DNA of 64,000 bases from Campylobacter lanienae NCTC 13004 (GTDB lineage: Bacteria; Campylobacterota; Campylobacteria; Campylobacterales; Campylobacteraceae), in assembly GCF_002139935.1 (NCBI RefSeq), contig NZ_CP015578.1, positions 744,001-808,000 of the forward strand. The letters are read 5' to 3'. Below the pieces are notes generated by a model. It ran no database searches. It was not told where the DNA came from and saw only the letters and a program-made list of their open reading frames with translations. A program made the position numbers and the translations under genes. This document shows, in pieces, positions 7,260-16,607 of the stretch; the first letter of the stretch is position 1; every line of letters starts with the position of its first letter.

Positions 7260-8396
7260 TTATAAGCCCTTTATAGGCTCTATCTCCCAGATAGGGTCTT
7301 TTAGCGTATAATCTCCATTTTCATCAAGCTCAAACATATCGCCCCTAAATTTATTAGCGTGAGCTAAAATCTCATCTTTGCTAAGGTCTAGATATGAGCT
7401 CATCTTATCCATATAAAAATCACCATATTTCCCATCTAATTCACGAAGTAAAAATTTAGCTTCATCTTTAGTGATATTGCCTTTTCTTAGATCATATCCT
7501 ACATGGTCAGCGCATTGACCAAAGCCAAATTTAACATATTTGAAATATTGATTTACAATAGTTGTATAAGCATCAAGTTGAGAGCATCTTCTATATGTGC
7601 CTAGATCATATGGATTTATATCTTTTGGATATATTCTAAGGCCTCTTGCCATTGAGAATTTAGCGTTGTGGCCGGTGCTCCATTTGTCTGTGTAGTAGTT
7701 TAGCCACACTGCGGTTATATCTTTTTGCATTAGCTCTTTTACTGGAACTTTGTATAAAAATAGATCTTTTAACTCTATCTCTTCATCCATATATATAGAT
7801 AGTGGGTCATCTTTTAAGGTGTTGGATTGGACGATATTTAAGGCATTTCCGCTATTATCTTGAAGGCCTTTATTGGCTCCTAAGGTTAAGGCGGCATTTT
7901 CGCCTTGTAAAATCATAGGGATATTAAACATATCAGCAATTATATAAGCTGATGCGTATAGGGTGTATTCAATCGGTTTTGTGGGATTTAGATACTCCCA
8001 AAAGGCCTTTTTCATCAATTTTTTGGCTATATGGCGATTTGGATTTATAGATATTGTCTCAAATCCATGATTTTTTAAATTTTCAAAATTAGCCCTACCA
8101 ATAGGCGTTATCTCCATTGGTTCGTGATTAACTAACAAAACACGAAGTCCAAGCACATCCCTAGCATAAAAAGCTTGAAATGTAGAGTCCTTGCCACCAC
8201 TTACACCAACTACGCAATCATAAGCGCCCTTGGCTTTGGATTTGGCATTTTGAGCTATATCCTTTAACTCATTTTCTCTTTGCTTCCAATCAATTATTTT
8301 AGACTCTTTGTCCCATCTGCAAGCACCACAAATTCCATCTATAAAAACTACCCCCGGACGAGTATCTGGCTGCAAACAATTTTTGCAATACTTCAT
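7260..8396 (-). CDS. pseA: N-acetyl sugar amidotransferase (PseA-like)
   Basis: A 378-residue enzyme of the family that turns an acetamido group of a nonulosonic acid or its precursor into an acetamidino group, as PseA does for flagellin pseudaminic acid in C. jejuni (known family role). Visible features are two N-terminal CxxC pairs (CKNCLQPDTRPG, CGACRWD; zinc site), the ATP-pyrophosphatase P-loop GVSGGKDSTFQA at about residue 64, and EGENAALTLG-type and YRRCSQLDAYT segments (the first reads LQGENAALTLG). Its length equals that of C. jejuni PseA as I recall it. A second paralogue sits at 19911. The G8 tract at 8431-8438 lies 35-42 bases upstream of its start. The substrate assignment is inferred. 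Confidence 0.75.
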   Translation of the reverse strand: MKYCKNCLQPDTRPGVVFIDGICGACRWDKESKIIDWKQRENELKDIAQNAKSKAKGAYDCVVGVSGGKDSTFQAFYARDVLGLRVLLVNHEPMEITPIGRANFENLKNHGFETISINPNRHIAKKLMKKAFWEYLNPTKPIEYTLYASAYIIADMFNIPMILQGENAALTLGANKGLQDNSGNALNIVQSNTLKDDPLSIYMDEEIELKDLFLYKVPVKELMQKDITAVWLNYYTDKWSTGHNAKFSMARGLRIYPKDINPYDLGTYRRCSQLDAYTTIVNQYFKYVKFGFGQCADHVGYDLRKGNITKDEAKFLLRELDGKYGDFYMDKMSSYLDLSKDEILAHANKFRGDMFELDENGDYTLKDPIWEIEPIKGL

Positions 8397-8430
8397 AAAT
8401 TTACCTTTATATTTAAATTTAGAATAAATT

Positions 8431-8448
8431 GGGGGGGGTATAACCCCC
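8431..8448. terminator. G8 tract and small GC hairpin between hpf and the pseA-like gene
   Basis: Eight consecutive G (8431-8438) followed by TATAACCCCC can form GGGGGT-ATA-ACCCCC. On the minus strand it lies downstream of hpf and upstream of the pseA-like gene, so it could end hpf transcription or modulate read-through. Runs of eight or more G are known slippage sites in Campylobacter; this one is non-coding. Confidence 0.5.
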
Positions 8449-8468
8449 TTTAAGAATATTTATAAGGA

Positions 8469-8996
8469 TTAATATAATCCAAATTTTCCATCATTTCTTT
8501 TATATATCACACGCATTTTAGCATCCATATCGTTAAATACATAAAATTGCGCTCCGCTATCTTTAAGCTTATTTAGAGCCTCTTCAACTTCCATAGGTTT
8601 ATATAGCTCAAGCTCAGTAGGGACGATCTCATCAGCTCCTTCTATGATCTCTTTATCTATTGTATTTATGCTATCTTTTATATCATCGCTATTTTTGTGT
8701 GTGACTAGCTTATCATGATGTCTGCGAAGAACTTTGCTAGCTCTATCAAGCGCTAGATCAATCGCAGCGTATAGATCTTTGTCTTTTTGGCGGATTACTA
8801 TTGTGTCTTTTTTGGCTAAATTTATAGCAAATTCCACATCAAAACCCTTTTTGCCATGCCTTTCATCTGCTGAAATTATAGCTTTAATAGATATGATATC
8901 TAAGCCATATTTGCTAAGTGCTTCAAAAGCGCTATCGCAATAGTTTTTGATAGATTCAGTTAGCTCAAATTGTCTGCCTACGATACTTGTATTCAT
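8469..8996 (-). CDS. hpf: Ribosome hibernation-promoting factor, long form
   Basis: A 175-residue protein with an N-terminal HPF/RaiA domain (residues 1-105: MNTSIVGRQFELTESIKNYC, then DKDLYAAIDLALDRASKVLRRHHDK, the basic helix that sits in the ribosomal decoding centre) and a C-terminal dimerisation domain (about 125-175: MEVEEALNKLKDSGAQFYVFND). This long form makes 100S ribosome dimers in stationary cells. The ATG is preceded by AAAGGAG. An extended -10 box, TGTTACAAT on the minus strand at 9025-9033, sits upstream. Confidence 0.92.
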   Translation of the reverse strand: MNTSIVGRQFELTESIKNYCDSAFEALSKYGLDIISIKAIISADERHGKKGFDVEFAINLAKKDTIVIRQKDKDLYAAIDLALDRASKVLRRHHDKLVTHKNSDDIKDSINTIDKEIIEGADEIVPTELELYKPMEVEEALNKLKDSGAQFYVFNDMDAKMRVIYKRNDGKFGLY

Positions 8997-9024
8997 CGCA
9001 TTCTCCTTTAAAAAATTGGCTTTT

Positions 9025-9033
9025 ATTGTAACA
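9025..9033 (-). promoter_or_regulatory. hpf promoter, extended -10
   Basis: TGTTACAAT on the minus strand, 29 bases upstream of the hpf start codon. It sits in the short gap after the last pseudopilin gene, so hpf likely has its own promoter. Confidence 0.5.
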
Positions 9034-9046
9034 TAAATATTCTTAT

Positions 9047-9487
9047 TTAAGGCTTTTGGGTGGTGATTTTGCTTATTTTGATTGGGGTTAGGCTTAGGAT
9101 TGGGTTGCTTTGGACTATTGTGTTAAATATAGCTGATTTTATATTTTTGGTGTTTGGATCGCTTGTTATCCAAATTTTAGAATCGCATGATTTAGGCATT
9201 TTACCGCCGATATATTGAATTTTAACTATAGATTTTAAAATATAATTATCTATATTTGGATAGTATAGCGTAAATTGGCTTGGACAGCTTTTATCAAAGT
9301 CATTTCGCTGGATTTGCGCAATGGCATTTTGAGTAGCTGAAATGGCTATTAGCTTTGCTTGTGAGTGAAGGTAGAGTTGATTTGTCATTGAGATAGAAGT
9401 GGAGCTTAGTGTGATGGTGCTTAATGCTATGCTAGAGATAGCGATTATAAAAATTATAGCAAATATTAGGCTAAATCCACTTTTCAT
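9047..9487 (-). CDS. Pseudopilin-like protein, 146 residues
   Basis: The N-terminus MKSGFSLIFAIIFIIAISSIALSTI resembles a prepilin signal: a basic pair, Gly, then Phe-Ser-Leu and a long hydrophobic helix. Unlike the two genes upstream it lacks the Glu at +5 of the mature protein (FSLIF instead of FSLIE), as occurs in pilus tip-type minor pseudopilins. The rest has two cysteines (DKSC, KSCDS) and short beta-rich segments. The last of three overlapping genes (4-base overlap); probably part of a type II/IV-like assembly complex such as the competence system. No specific family recognised. Confidence 0.65.
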   Translation of the reverse strand: MKSGFSLIFAIIFIIAISSIALSTITLSSTSISMTNQLYLHSQAKLIAISATQNAIAQIQRNDFDKSCPSQFTLYYPNIDNYILKSIVKIQYIGGKMPKSCDSKIWITSDPNTKNIKSAIFNTIVQSNPILSLTPIKISKITTQKP

Positions 9488-10266
9488 AGGCTACTACTTT
9501 TACAAAATGTGCTTATATCATCAAATATACATAGTCTAAATATGATATTTGATCCATTTTGTCTGATATTAAATGAGCTGACATTTTGAGCTAAGATATT
9601 GCTTCTGATGGGCGAATTTAGATTATTTGGGCTAAATTCATTTAATCTTAGGGTGTTATTTTCTAATTTTAGCGATATTAGATTGTGGCTTAGATAGTAA
9701 ATTTCGCTTATGAAAATTGGTTTATTCTCTCTTTTGATAACCAAATTTTCGCCATTGGAATTTGAAATTTGATATAAATTTTGGTATATACTATCATCTC
9801 CTTTAAATATAACTCTCATATCTTCATTGCTAAATTTAAGATTATTTAAAATAGCATCTTTTGATTTGGCGTTATAATTACTAAGTGGCGAGAGTAGGGT
9901 GATGGTATCTTGGCTGATATTTATGCTATTTATATCTACAAAGCCACTCCAATTAAATTTGCTATTGCTATTTTGGCGACTCTCTATACTTTGATTAAGC
10001 CATATAAACTCATTTTGGTTTAGGCTAGATTGGAGTGGTAGAATTTGGTTATTATCCCTTATAGATATTGACTCTTTGATGCTTTGGTGAAGGTAGTTTT
10101 CTATAATTAGCATTGTGTTTATAGAGATCGATTCTAATCTTGCTATGGATGAAGTTTTGAGATAGTTATTATGTAGGGCGCTATAAATCTGTATTATTAC
10201 GCTTATTATAATCGCTCCAACTATGATAGCGATTATCATCTCGATTAGGCTAAATGCTCTTTTCAT
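9484..10266 (-). CDS. Prepilin-type protein, 260 residues (PilW-like)
   Basis: Begins MKRAFSLIEMIIAIIVGAIIIS, a class III prepilin signal with short basic leader, cleavage before Phe, and Glu at +5, followed by the hydrophobic helix. The body is rich in Ser, Asn and Ile, typical of minor pseudopilins, and ends with a cysteine pair (FRLCIFDDISTFCKSS). The large size resembles PilW-type minor pilins. Overlaps both neighbours by 4 bases. In C. jejuni the region after fliW also encodes transformation (cts) genes, as I recall, so a role in DNA uptake is the best inference. Confidence 0.7.
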   Translation of the reverse strand: MKRAFSLIEMIIAIIVGAIIISVIIQIYSALHNNYLKTSSIARLESISINTMLIIENYLHQSIKESISIRDNNQILPLQSSLNQNEFIWLNQSIESRQNSNSKFNWSGFVDINSINISQDTITLLSPLSNYNAKSKDAILNNLKFSNEDMRVIFKGDDSIYQNLYQISNSNGENLVIKRENKPIFISEIYYLSHNLISLKLENNTLRLNEFSPNNLNSPIRSNILAQNVSSFNIRQNGSNIIFRLCIFDDISTFCKSSSL

Positions 10267-10820
10267 GGTTGTGGCGGTGGGATTACAAGGCTTTCAATTA
10301 GTGGTTCGCCGATATTGTAGCTATATGATTTTAGAATGATTGGCTGATTATTGGCTTTTGTGGTTATGGTGATTTGTATAGAGTCGCTTGGTCTAGTGGC
10401 TATGATATCATTTAGCTCAAAACCATCTATAAATTTAAGATCAATTTCGTAATTTAAATTTAGTAAATTCATTGCGTTTGCTATCAATTCTCCGCTATCA
10501 CCGCTAAAGCCGTTTATGCTACTTTTATCACTATTTATACTATTTGGCTTAATTTGTGATATATGCCTTTGTGTAAGTGAATTTAAGGGCAACTCATCAC
10601 TATGATATATTGGCTGTGCTAAGGCTGGATTTATAGCGTTATTCCATGGATGAGAGATGATATTTGATATCTTTGTATAGCTTGCGGTTATCGCTTCAGA
10701 TAGCAATATATTATTTATGCTCCTATATGAAATTTGAATTATCGATGGTATGGATGAGAGGGCGATTGATATGATAATTATCGATAAGATTAGCTCAATA
10801 GATGAAAAGGCGTAACGCAT
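10263..10820 (-). CDS. Prepilin-type protein, 185 residues (PilV-like)
   Basis: First gene of the pseudopilin trio. The start MRYAFSSIELILSIIIISIALSS is a prepilin peptidase site (A-F, Glu at +5) and membrane helix; the remainder is a small periplasmic domain ending in a proline run (VIPPPQP). It starts 34 bases downstream of fliW on the same strand. Known counterparts assemble into a short pseudopilus for competence or secretion; which of these applies here is not shown by the sequence. Confidence 0.7.
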   Translation of the reverse strand: MRYAFSSIELILSIIIISIALSSIPSIIQISYRSINNILLSEAITASYTKISNIISHPWNNAINPALAQPIYHSDELPLNSLTQRHISQIKPNSINSDKSSINGFSGDSGELIANAMNLLNLNYEIDLKFIDGFELNDIIATRPSDSIQITITTKANNQPIILKSYSYNIGEPLIESLVIPPPQP

Positions 10821-10854
10821 AGATATCGTGGCTCGTGTGAGCCACTACAAGGAT

Positions 10855-11244
10855 TTATTGTTTTTGGACATAAGCGCTGATTTTTTCTGCTTGACCGAAA
10901 TTTGGATAGTAGCGATTGTCTAAGACAATTTGCGCTAGCGTAGCAGCAGTTGTGTTGCAAAGTACTGGTGCTAAGAAATTCACAGTAGATTCTTCGATAG
11001 GACTGCTGATAGCGACAATCGCATAAAGCTCTAATTTAGAGTTATCATCTATTTGAAGTAGATTTTTGTATGGAGTTGGGATATCAAACTCATAATCAGG
11101 GCGAAGCGCATATGGATTAATCATAGTAAAAGATGTTTTACTATCTACATCTTGCATTTTAACAAAAAAATCATCAATTTTAGTTATCTCAACTTCTTTG
11201 ATATTTTCAAAACCAGGAATAGGATTTTTCACAGAATATTTCAC
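10855..11244 (-). CDS. fliW: Flagellar assembly factor FliW
   Basis: A 129-residue cytoplasmic protein that binds flagellin and, by binding CsrA, ties flagellin translation to export (known in Campylobacter and Bacillus). The family pattern is seen in NPIPGFENIKEVEI at the start, FTMINPYALRPDYEFDIP in the middle, and the segment STVNFLAPVLCNTTAATLAQIVLDN. Length is normal. An extended -10 box TGCTACAAT on the minus strand (11276-11284) lies 32 bases upstream of the start. It heads the unit that continues into the pseudopilin genes. Confidence 0.92.
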   Translation of the reverse strand: MKYSVKNPIPGFENIKEVEITKIDDFFVKMQDVDSKTSFTMINPYALRPDYEFDIPTPYKNLLQIDDNSKLELYAIVAISSPIEESTVNFLAPVLCNTTAATLAQIVLDNRYYPNFGQAEKISAYVQKQ

Positions 11245-11275
11245 TTTACTCTCCTTAAAATTTAGCTTTGCCGTT

Positions 11276-11371
11276 ATTGTAGCATTTTTTATTCCAAATT
11301 CATAGAGTTTAGGGTAAAAATATATAAATTTTGGCTATAAATATATAAATTTACCAAAATATTGCTATAAT
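11276..11371. promoter_or_regulatory. Divergent fliW / bamD promoters with a direct repeat
   Basis: The minus-strand TGCTACAAT (11276-11284) serves fliW and the plus-strand TGCTATAAT (11363-11371) serves bamD. Between them a 14-base sequence AAATATATAAATTT occurs twice (11318-11331 and 11339-11352), 21 bases apart, i.e. two helical turns. This could be a binding site or simply AT-rich promoter DNA. Confidence 0.5.
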
Positions 11372-11399
11372 CACTAAATTTTATATCAAGGGAAAAATT

Positions 11400-12047
11400 A
11401 TGAGGATAAATCTTAAATCTGCTATTTTTATTCTATCTTTGAGTATATTAGTAGGTTGTGGTGCTAAAAAAGATGATGAACTATATAATCTCACACCAGA
11501 TCAATGGTATCAACAAATTTTAAATGATATTAAAGATGCTGATTTAGAAACAGCGAATTCTCACTATATATCATTTGCTAGTGAGCATGTGGCTAGTCCA
11601 TATTTAGAACAAGTTTTGATAATCTTGGCTAATGCTCATGTAGATGAAGAGGAGTATAAAATGGCGAATTTTTATTTAGATGAATATATCAAAAAATATG
11701 GCACAAAAGAGAGTATAGAGTATATCCAATATCTTAAAATTAAAGCCAATTTCGACTCATTTTCTAAACCAAATCGCAATCAAAAATTGGTTAAAGATAG
11801 TATTTTACAGATAGATGAATTTTTAAAAAATTATCCAAATACGCAATATAGACCGCTTATAGAGACTATGTTAGTTAAATTTAAATTAGCCGAGTATTAT
11901 CTAGATAGTGATATTTATGAGCTTTATAATAAGCTTGATAGAACAGATTCAGCTGCGATATATCAAGATAAGATAGATAATTCGCCATTAAATGATATTA
12001 ACTCTACTAAGGCGAAATTGCCTTGGTATATGACTCCATTTGAGTAG
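11400..12047 (+). CDS. bamD: Outer-membrane assembly lipoprotein BamD
   Basis: A 215-residue lipoprotein with a signal peptide and lipobox (SILVGCG, Cys20) and a TPR-like helical body ([36 protein letters not shown]) as in BamD/ComL, an essential partner of BamA in inserting outer-membrane beta-barrels. ATG follows CAAGGG. The lon gene starts 8 bases after its stop, as in C. jejuni, so both are in one operon. Confidence 0.88.
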   Translation: MRINLKSAIFILSLSILVGCGAKKDDELYNLTPDQWYQQILNDIKDADLETANSHYISFASEHVASPYLEQVLIILANAHVDEEEYKMANFYLDEYIKKYGTKESIEYIQYLKIKANFDSFSKPNRNQKLVKDSILQIDEFLKNYPNTQYRPLIETMLVKFKLAEYYLDSDIYELYNKLDRTDSAAIYQDKIDNSPLNDINSTKAKLPWYMTPFE

Positions 12048-12055
12048 GAGAGAGT

Positions 12056-14425
12056 ATGAGTTTAGTAAATTTACCTATTATAGTTGAAGATGAGCTGTTT
12101 TTATACCCATTTATGATAACGCCGATATTTTTAAGCGATGAGCAAAATATCAAAGCACTTGATCTAGCTATAAAAAATTCAACCCCAGTAATGATAGTCT
12201 GCTCCAAACCATCAAGAGAGGGCGAGAGAGATTTTAACTCTATATATGAGTATGGAGTTATAGGTAATGTGATGAGAAGAGTGGCTATGCCAGATGGAAG
12301 AGTTAAGATACTATTTCAAGGCTTAGATAGAGGAAGATTGATAACGCCGATAGAAGCTGATCCATTGTTTGCTGAGGTAGAGAGTCTAAATTTAGATGAG
12401 TATGATCCAGATAGAATTAAGGCTAGTCTAAGTGTATTAAAAGAGAGCGTTAAAAATTTGAGCCTATTAAACCACTTTTTCCCGCCAGATCTACTTCGAA
12501 CTATTGATGATAGTAATGAAGCAAATAGAGTGTGCGATCTTGTTTGTAGTGCTTTGCATCTCAAAAAAGATGTTGCGTATAAGTTTTTTATAGAGACAAA
12601 TTTAGAAAAAAAGATTTTAGATATTATAGAGTATTTAAATAGACAGATAGAGACAAACAAACTTCAAAAAGAGATAAAAACCAAAGTAAGCTCTAAAATT
12701 GATAGAGCCAATAAAGAGTATTTTTTAAAAGAGCAATTAAAGGAGATCCAGCGTGAATTAGGCGTGGATTTAGATAAAGAAGCACAGATCACGCAGTATA
12801 GAGATAGACTTCAAAGCAAACGAAAATTTATGAGCGAAGATGCCTATAAAGAGATAGATAAAAATATATCTAAACTTAGCAAAATGCACACAGATAGCGC
12901 AGAGTCTAGTATGACTAGTAGCTATTTAGATTGGGCGCTTGATTTGCCATTTGGTAGTTTTAGTACGAAAAATTTAACAGTCAAAGATGTCCAAAAAGAG
13001 CTTGATAAAGATCACTTTGGATTAGAAAAGCCAAAGAGCAGAATAGTAGAGTATTTTGGGCTTAAAGAGCTTTTACACCATCGAGGTGTTGAGGATAATA
13101 GCGGTGCGATTTTGTGTTTTGTAGGGCCTCCAGGAATTGGCAAAACTAGCTTAGCAAACTCAATCTCTAATGCCTTAAAGCGTGAGCTTGTGCGTATAGC
13201 ACTTGGTGGATTAGAAGATGTGAATGAGCTAAGGGGGCATCGTCGTACATACATAGGAGCTATGCCAGGGCGGATTGTCCAAGGATTGATCGAGGCTAAG
13301 AGTATGAATCCGGTTGTGGTTTTAGATGAGATTGATAAGGTTGCTAGATCTTATAAAGGCGATCCGACTGCTGTATTATTAGAGATTTTAGATCCAGAGC
13401 AAAATAGCAAATTTCGTGATTACTATCTAAATTTTCATATAGATTTAAGTAAAATAATATTTATCGCTACGGCAAATGACGCTAGTATGATACCAGCACC
13501 ACTTCGTGATAGGATGGAATTTATTTGGTTAAATAGCTACACACCTCAAGAGAAATTCGAGATCGCAAAGCGATACCTATGGCCAAGTGAGCTTAAAAAA
13601 CATGGGCTTAAAAATAGCGAAATATCCATTAAAAAAGATGCTTTAAATTTGCTAATTAGCGACTATACTAGAGAGAGTGGTGTAAGAAATTTAAGGCATA
13701 AAATAGCTGATATAATGCGAAAATCTGCTTTAGAGATTTTAAATAACGACAGAGAAAAAATCTCAATAACAACAAAAAATCTAGAAAATTACCTAGATAA
13801 AAAGGTCTTTGAAATAGAGATTGTAAGCAATAAAAATGAGATTGGCATAGCAAATGGTCTAGCTTGGACTGCCGTAGGTGGCGATGTCTTAAAGATAGAA
13901 GCTATAAAGATTAAAGGCAAAGGCGTGATGCAAATCACCGGTCAATTAGGTGATGTGATGAAGGAGTCAGCGACAATTGCTTTTAGCTTGGTTAAGAGCT
14001 TGATTGATAGAGGCGAGATTAAAATTCCATCAAATTTGATCCAAAAAGATGATGAAGGCAAAGAAAAAGCCGTATATGATAGCTATGATTTACATATCCA
14101 TGTGCCAGAAGGCGCCACACCAAAAGATGGCCCAAGTGCGGGTATCACTATGACAACAGTAATTGCCTCTATATTAAGCGATACGCCGATATATAGCGAT
14201 GTAGCGATGACTGGTGAGATAACTCTAAGCGGAAAGGTTTTGCCAATAGGTGGATTAAAAGAGAAGCTAATCGCAGCCTATAAAGCCGGGGTTAAAAAGG
14301 CGATAATACCACGCAAAAACTATGATAGAGATCTAAAAGATATCCCAGAGCAAGTGGTAGAAAATATGGAGATTATACCAGTTGATACTATCTTGGATGT
14401 GCTAAAAATAGCTTTAGTAAAGTAA
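12056..14425 (+). CDS. lon: ATP-dependent protease Lon
   Basis: A 789-residue LonA protease. Order of domains: N-terminal LON substrate domain (1-200), coiled-coil helices (200-260), AAA+ module with Walker [10 protein letters not shown] near residue 357 and Walker B VVLDEIDK, sensor arginine region, and the C-terminal peptidase with catalytic Ser in KDGPSAGIT (about 690) and Lys in [12 protein letters not shown]. It degrades misfolded and regulatory proteins in the cytoplasm. Full length, no anomalies. Followed by a 12-bp inverted repeat that probably ends the transcript. Confidence 0.97.
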   Translation: MSLVNLPIIVEDELFLYPFMITPIFLSDEQNIKALDLAIKNSTPVMIVCSKPSREGERDFNSIYEYGVIGNVMRRVAMPDGRVKILFQGLDRGRLITPIEADPLFAEVESLNLDEYDPDRIKASLSVLKESVKNLSLLNHFFPPDLLRTIDDSNEANRVCDLVCSALHLKKDVAYKFFIETNLEKKILDIIEYLNRQIETNKLQKEIKTKVSSKIDRANKEYFLKEQLKEIQRELGVDLDKEAQITQYRDRLQSKRKFMSEDAYKEIDKNISKLSKMHTDSAESSMTSSYLDWALDLPFGSFSTKNLTVKDVQKELDKDHFGLEKPKSRIVEYFGLKELLHHRGVEDNSGAILCFVGPPGIGKTSLANSISNALKRELVRIALGGLEDVNELRGHRRTYIGAMPGRIVQGLIEAKSMNPVVVLDEIDKVARSYKGDPTAVLLEILDPEQNSKFRDYYLNFHIDLSKIIFIATANDASMIPAPLRDRMEFIWLNSYTPQEKFEIAKRYLWPSELKKHGLKNSEISIKKDALNLLISDYTRESGVRNLRHKIADIMRKSALEILNNDREKISITTKNLENYLDKKVFEIEIVSNKNEIGIANGLAWTAVGGDVLKIEAIKIKGKGVMQITGQLGDVMKESATIAFSLVKSLIDRGEIKIPSNLIQKDDEGKEKAVYDSYDLHIHVPEGATPKDGPSAGITMTTVIASILSDTPIYSDVAMTGEITLSGKVLPIGGLKEKLIAAYKAGVKKAIIPRKNYDRDLKDIPEQVVENMEIIPVDTILDVLKIALVK

Positions 14426-14432
14426 TGAAAAT

Positions 14433-14465
14433 TAAATTTATACCCAGCTTTGTGGTATAAATTTA
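14433..14465. terminator. 12-bp inverted repeat after lon
   Basis: TAAATTTATACC (14433-14444) pairs perfectly with GGTATAAATTTA (14454-14465) around a 9-base loop. It begins 8 bases after the lon stop and is followed by AATAATAATTTTT, so a terminator is the simplest reading. Confidence 0.65.
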
Positions 14466-14494
14466 AATAATAATTTTTCTTATTTAAAAAATAT

Positions 14495-14510
14495 TATTTA
14501 AATTTAAATA
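14495..14510. promoter_or_regulatory. 16-bp palindrome upstream of katA, possible PerR/Fur operator
   Basis: TATTTAAATTTAAATA is a perfect palindrome 41 bases upstream of the katA start. Campylobacter katA is known to be repressed by the Fur-family regulator PerR, which binds AT-rich dyads in the promoter; the match here is by position and symmetry only. Confidence 0.35.
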
Positions 14511-14551
14511 GAATTTCATTCGCAGATAAATTTTTTATTTAAGGAGATAAT

Positions 14552-15985
14552 ATGTCAAAAGAGTTAAATACAGCTAGTGGAAATCCGATTAGCTCAAATC
14601 AATTTAGCATAACAGCTGGTGCTAGGGGGCCTGTTTTACTTCAAGATTATCAATTGATTGAAAAACTTGCTTTTCAAAATAGAGAGAGAATCCCAGAAAG
14701 AACCGTCCATGCCAAAGGTAGTGGTGCTTATGGCGAATTAGAGATAACAGAAGATATCAGTAAATATACAAAGGCAAATGTCTTACAAAAAGGCAATAAA
14801 ACTAAGCTATTTATAAGATTTTCAACCGTTGCAGGTGAGGCCGGTGCTGCTGATGCTGAAAGAGATGTGCGTGGATTTGCTATCAAATTTTATACAAAAG
14901 AGGGCAACTGGGATCTAGTAGGAAACAACACACCGACATTTTTTATAAAAGATGGTATGAAATTTCCAGATTTTATCCACTCACAAAAAAGAGATCCAAA
15001 AACTCATCTAAGATCAAATAACGCAGCGTGGGATTTTTGGAGTTTAAATCCTGAGACAATGCATCAAGTAATGATCCTTATGAGTGATCGTGGAATTCCA
15101 GCTAGCTACCGCCATATGCATGGATTTGGCTCTCATACTTATAGTCTTATAAATGATAAAGGTGAGAGATTTTGGGTTAAATTTCACTTCAAAACTCGCC
15201 AAGGTATCAAAAATCTAACAAACAAAGAAGCTACTGAGCTTATCGGTAAATGCCGTGAGAGCCACCAAAGAGATCTATATGAAGCGATTGATAAAGGCGA
15301 TTTTCCTAAATGGGATTTTAAAATTCAAATTATGAGCGAAGAACAAGCAAATAATGCTAAATTCAACCCATTTGACCTAACCAAAATTTGGCCACACGCT
15401 GATTATCCGCTAATACCAGTTGGCGTGATGACCTTAAATAAAAATCCTGAAAATTACTTTAACGAAGTAGAGCAAGCAGCATTTAGCCCAAGCAATATAG
15501 TCCCAGGTATCGGATATAGTCCAGATAGAATGCTACAAGCTAGAATTTTTAGCTATCCAGATGCTCAAAGATATAGAATAGGTGTGCATTATCAACAATT
15601 AGCAGTCAATAAACCAATCGTAGAAGTCAATAACTACTATGTTGGTGGTGCTATGAATAATGGCAGCTACAAACAAGAGCCACACGCTTATTATGAGCCA
15701 AATAGCTTTGGTGGGCCAGTAGAGAGTGCTAAATTTGCTGAGCCAGATCTAGCTATTGGTGATATAGCGCAAAGATTTAGCCATAGAGAGTATTATGCTG
15801 ATTACTACACAGATGCAAGAGCCTTATACAAGATACTTCCGGCTGATGAAAAAGATAGATTATACTCTAATATCGCAGCGAGTATGGAAGGGGTCAAAGA
15901 TGAGATAATCCAAAGAGCGATTTCTCACTTCGAACAGATAGACCCAGAATACGCAAAAGGCGTTAAAGCAGCTTTGGCTAAATGA
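14552..15985 (+). CDS. katA: Monofunctional haem catalase
   Basis: Breaks hydrogen peroxide into water and oxygen. A clade-3 small-subunit catalase of 477 residues with distal His53 ([11 protein letters not shown]), Asn126 (VGNNTPTF) and the proximal haem-ligand Tyr in [14 protein letters not shown] has AAGGAG upstream. No signal peptide, so it is cytoplasmic. The ankyrin-repeat gene just downstream matches the C. jejuni arrangement, in which the ankyrin protein is reported to help supply haem to KatA. Confidence 0.97.
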   Translation: MSKELNTASGNPISSNQFSITAGARGPVLLQDYQLIEKLAFQNRERIPERTVHAKGSGAYGELEITEDISKYTKANVLQKGNKTKLFIRFSTVAGEAGAADAERDVRGFAIKFYTKEGNWDLVGNNTPTFFIKDGMKFPDFIHSQKRDPKTHLRSNNAAWDFWSLNPETMHQVMILMSDRGIPASYRHMHGFGSHTYSLINDKGERFWVKFHFKTRQGIKNLTNKEATELIGKCRESHQRDLYEAIDKGDFPKWDFKIQIMSEEQANNAKFNPFDLTKIWPHADYPLIPVGVMTLNKNPENYFNEVEQAAFSPSNIVPGIGYSPDRMLQARIFSYPDAQRYRIGVHYQQLAVNKPIVEVNNYYVGGAMNNGSYKQEPHAYYEPNSFGGPVESAKFAEPDLAIGDIAQRFSHREYYADYYTDARALYKILPADEKDRLYSNIAASMEGVKDEIIQRAISHFEQIDPEYAKGVKAALAK

Positions 15986-15993
15986 TAAACCAT

Positions 15994-16016
15994 CCCCCAT
16001 ATTTTTTGGGGGGGGG
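15994..16016. repeat. G9 tract with C5 complement between katA and the ankyrin gene
   Basis: CCCCC at 15994-15998 is followed by ATATTTTTT and nine G (16008-16016). It can fold as a C5:G5 hairpin, acting as a terminator or attenuator after katA, and the G9 run itself is long enough to be slippage-prone. Confidence 0.6.
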
Positions 16017-16075
16017 AGATATTGTAAATTTAAGTATCATAAAAATGGAATTTAAATTTACAATAAGGATAGAAA

Positions 16076-16570
16076 ATGATAACCCCAGAAGAAGAAAAAC
16101 GCTATGAAGAGCTTTGCGGATATGCCTTTGATTTTGCTAGGCATAATGAGTGTAATGAGCTTGAAAAGATGATAAACGCAGGGCTTAATCCAAATTTAAA
16201 AAATCATAAGGGCGATAGCTTACTTATGTTAGCAGCTTATAATGGCTCATTTGAAACTACAAAAATGCTAATCCAAAAGGGCGCTAGAGTAGATGAGAGA
16301 AACGATAGAGGTCAAACTCCACTTGCTGGTGTGTGCTTTAAAGGCAATCTAGAAATTACAAAACTTTTAGTCGAAAATGGCGCCGATATAGACGCTAATA
16401 ATGGAATGGGGCTTACTCCATATAGTTTTGCTGTAATGTTTAATAGAGCCGATATCGCCAAATACCTACTAAGCAAGAGTAAAAAATGGGGATTTTTAAA
16501 GATTATTAGCCTAAAATTACTTGAGCTTATATCTAAATTTAAAGGCAAAAAAAGCCAAAAATCGGAATAA
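16076..16570 (+). CDS. Ankyrin-repeat protein, katA partner (Cj1386-like)
   Basis: A 164-residue cytoplasmic protein with about three ankyrin repeats: GLNPNLKNHKGDSLLMLAAYNGSFETTKMLIQKGA, VDERNDRGQTPLAGVCFKGNLEI and DIDANNGMGLTPYSFAVMFNRADIAKYLL show the TPLh..A...G repeat pattern (short pieces of longer repeats quoted). C-terminus basic. In C. jejuni the ankyrin gene next to katA has been linked to haem trafficking to catalase (known, from memory). It is 90 bases after katA with the G9 hairpin in between; ATG follows AAGGATAG. Confidence 0.8.
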   Translation: MITPEEEKRYEELCGYAFDFARHNECNELEKMINAGLNPNLKNHKGDSLLMLAAYNGSFETTKMLIQKGARVDERNDRGQTPLAGVCFKGNLEITKLLVENGADIDANNGMGLTPYSFAVMFNRADIAKYLLSKSKKWGFLKIISLKLLELISKFKGKKSQKSE

Positions 16571-16607
16571 AATTTGCTTTGTGTATCTAAATTTTAAGGA
16601 TTAAGAT

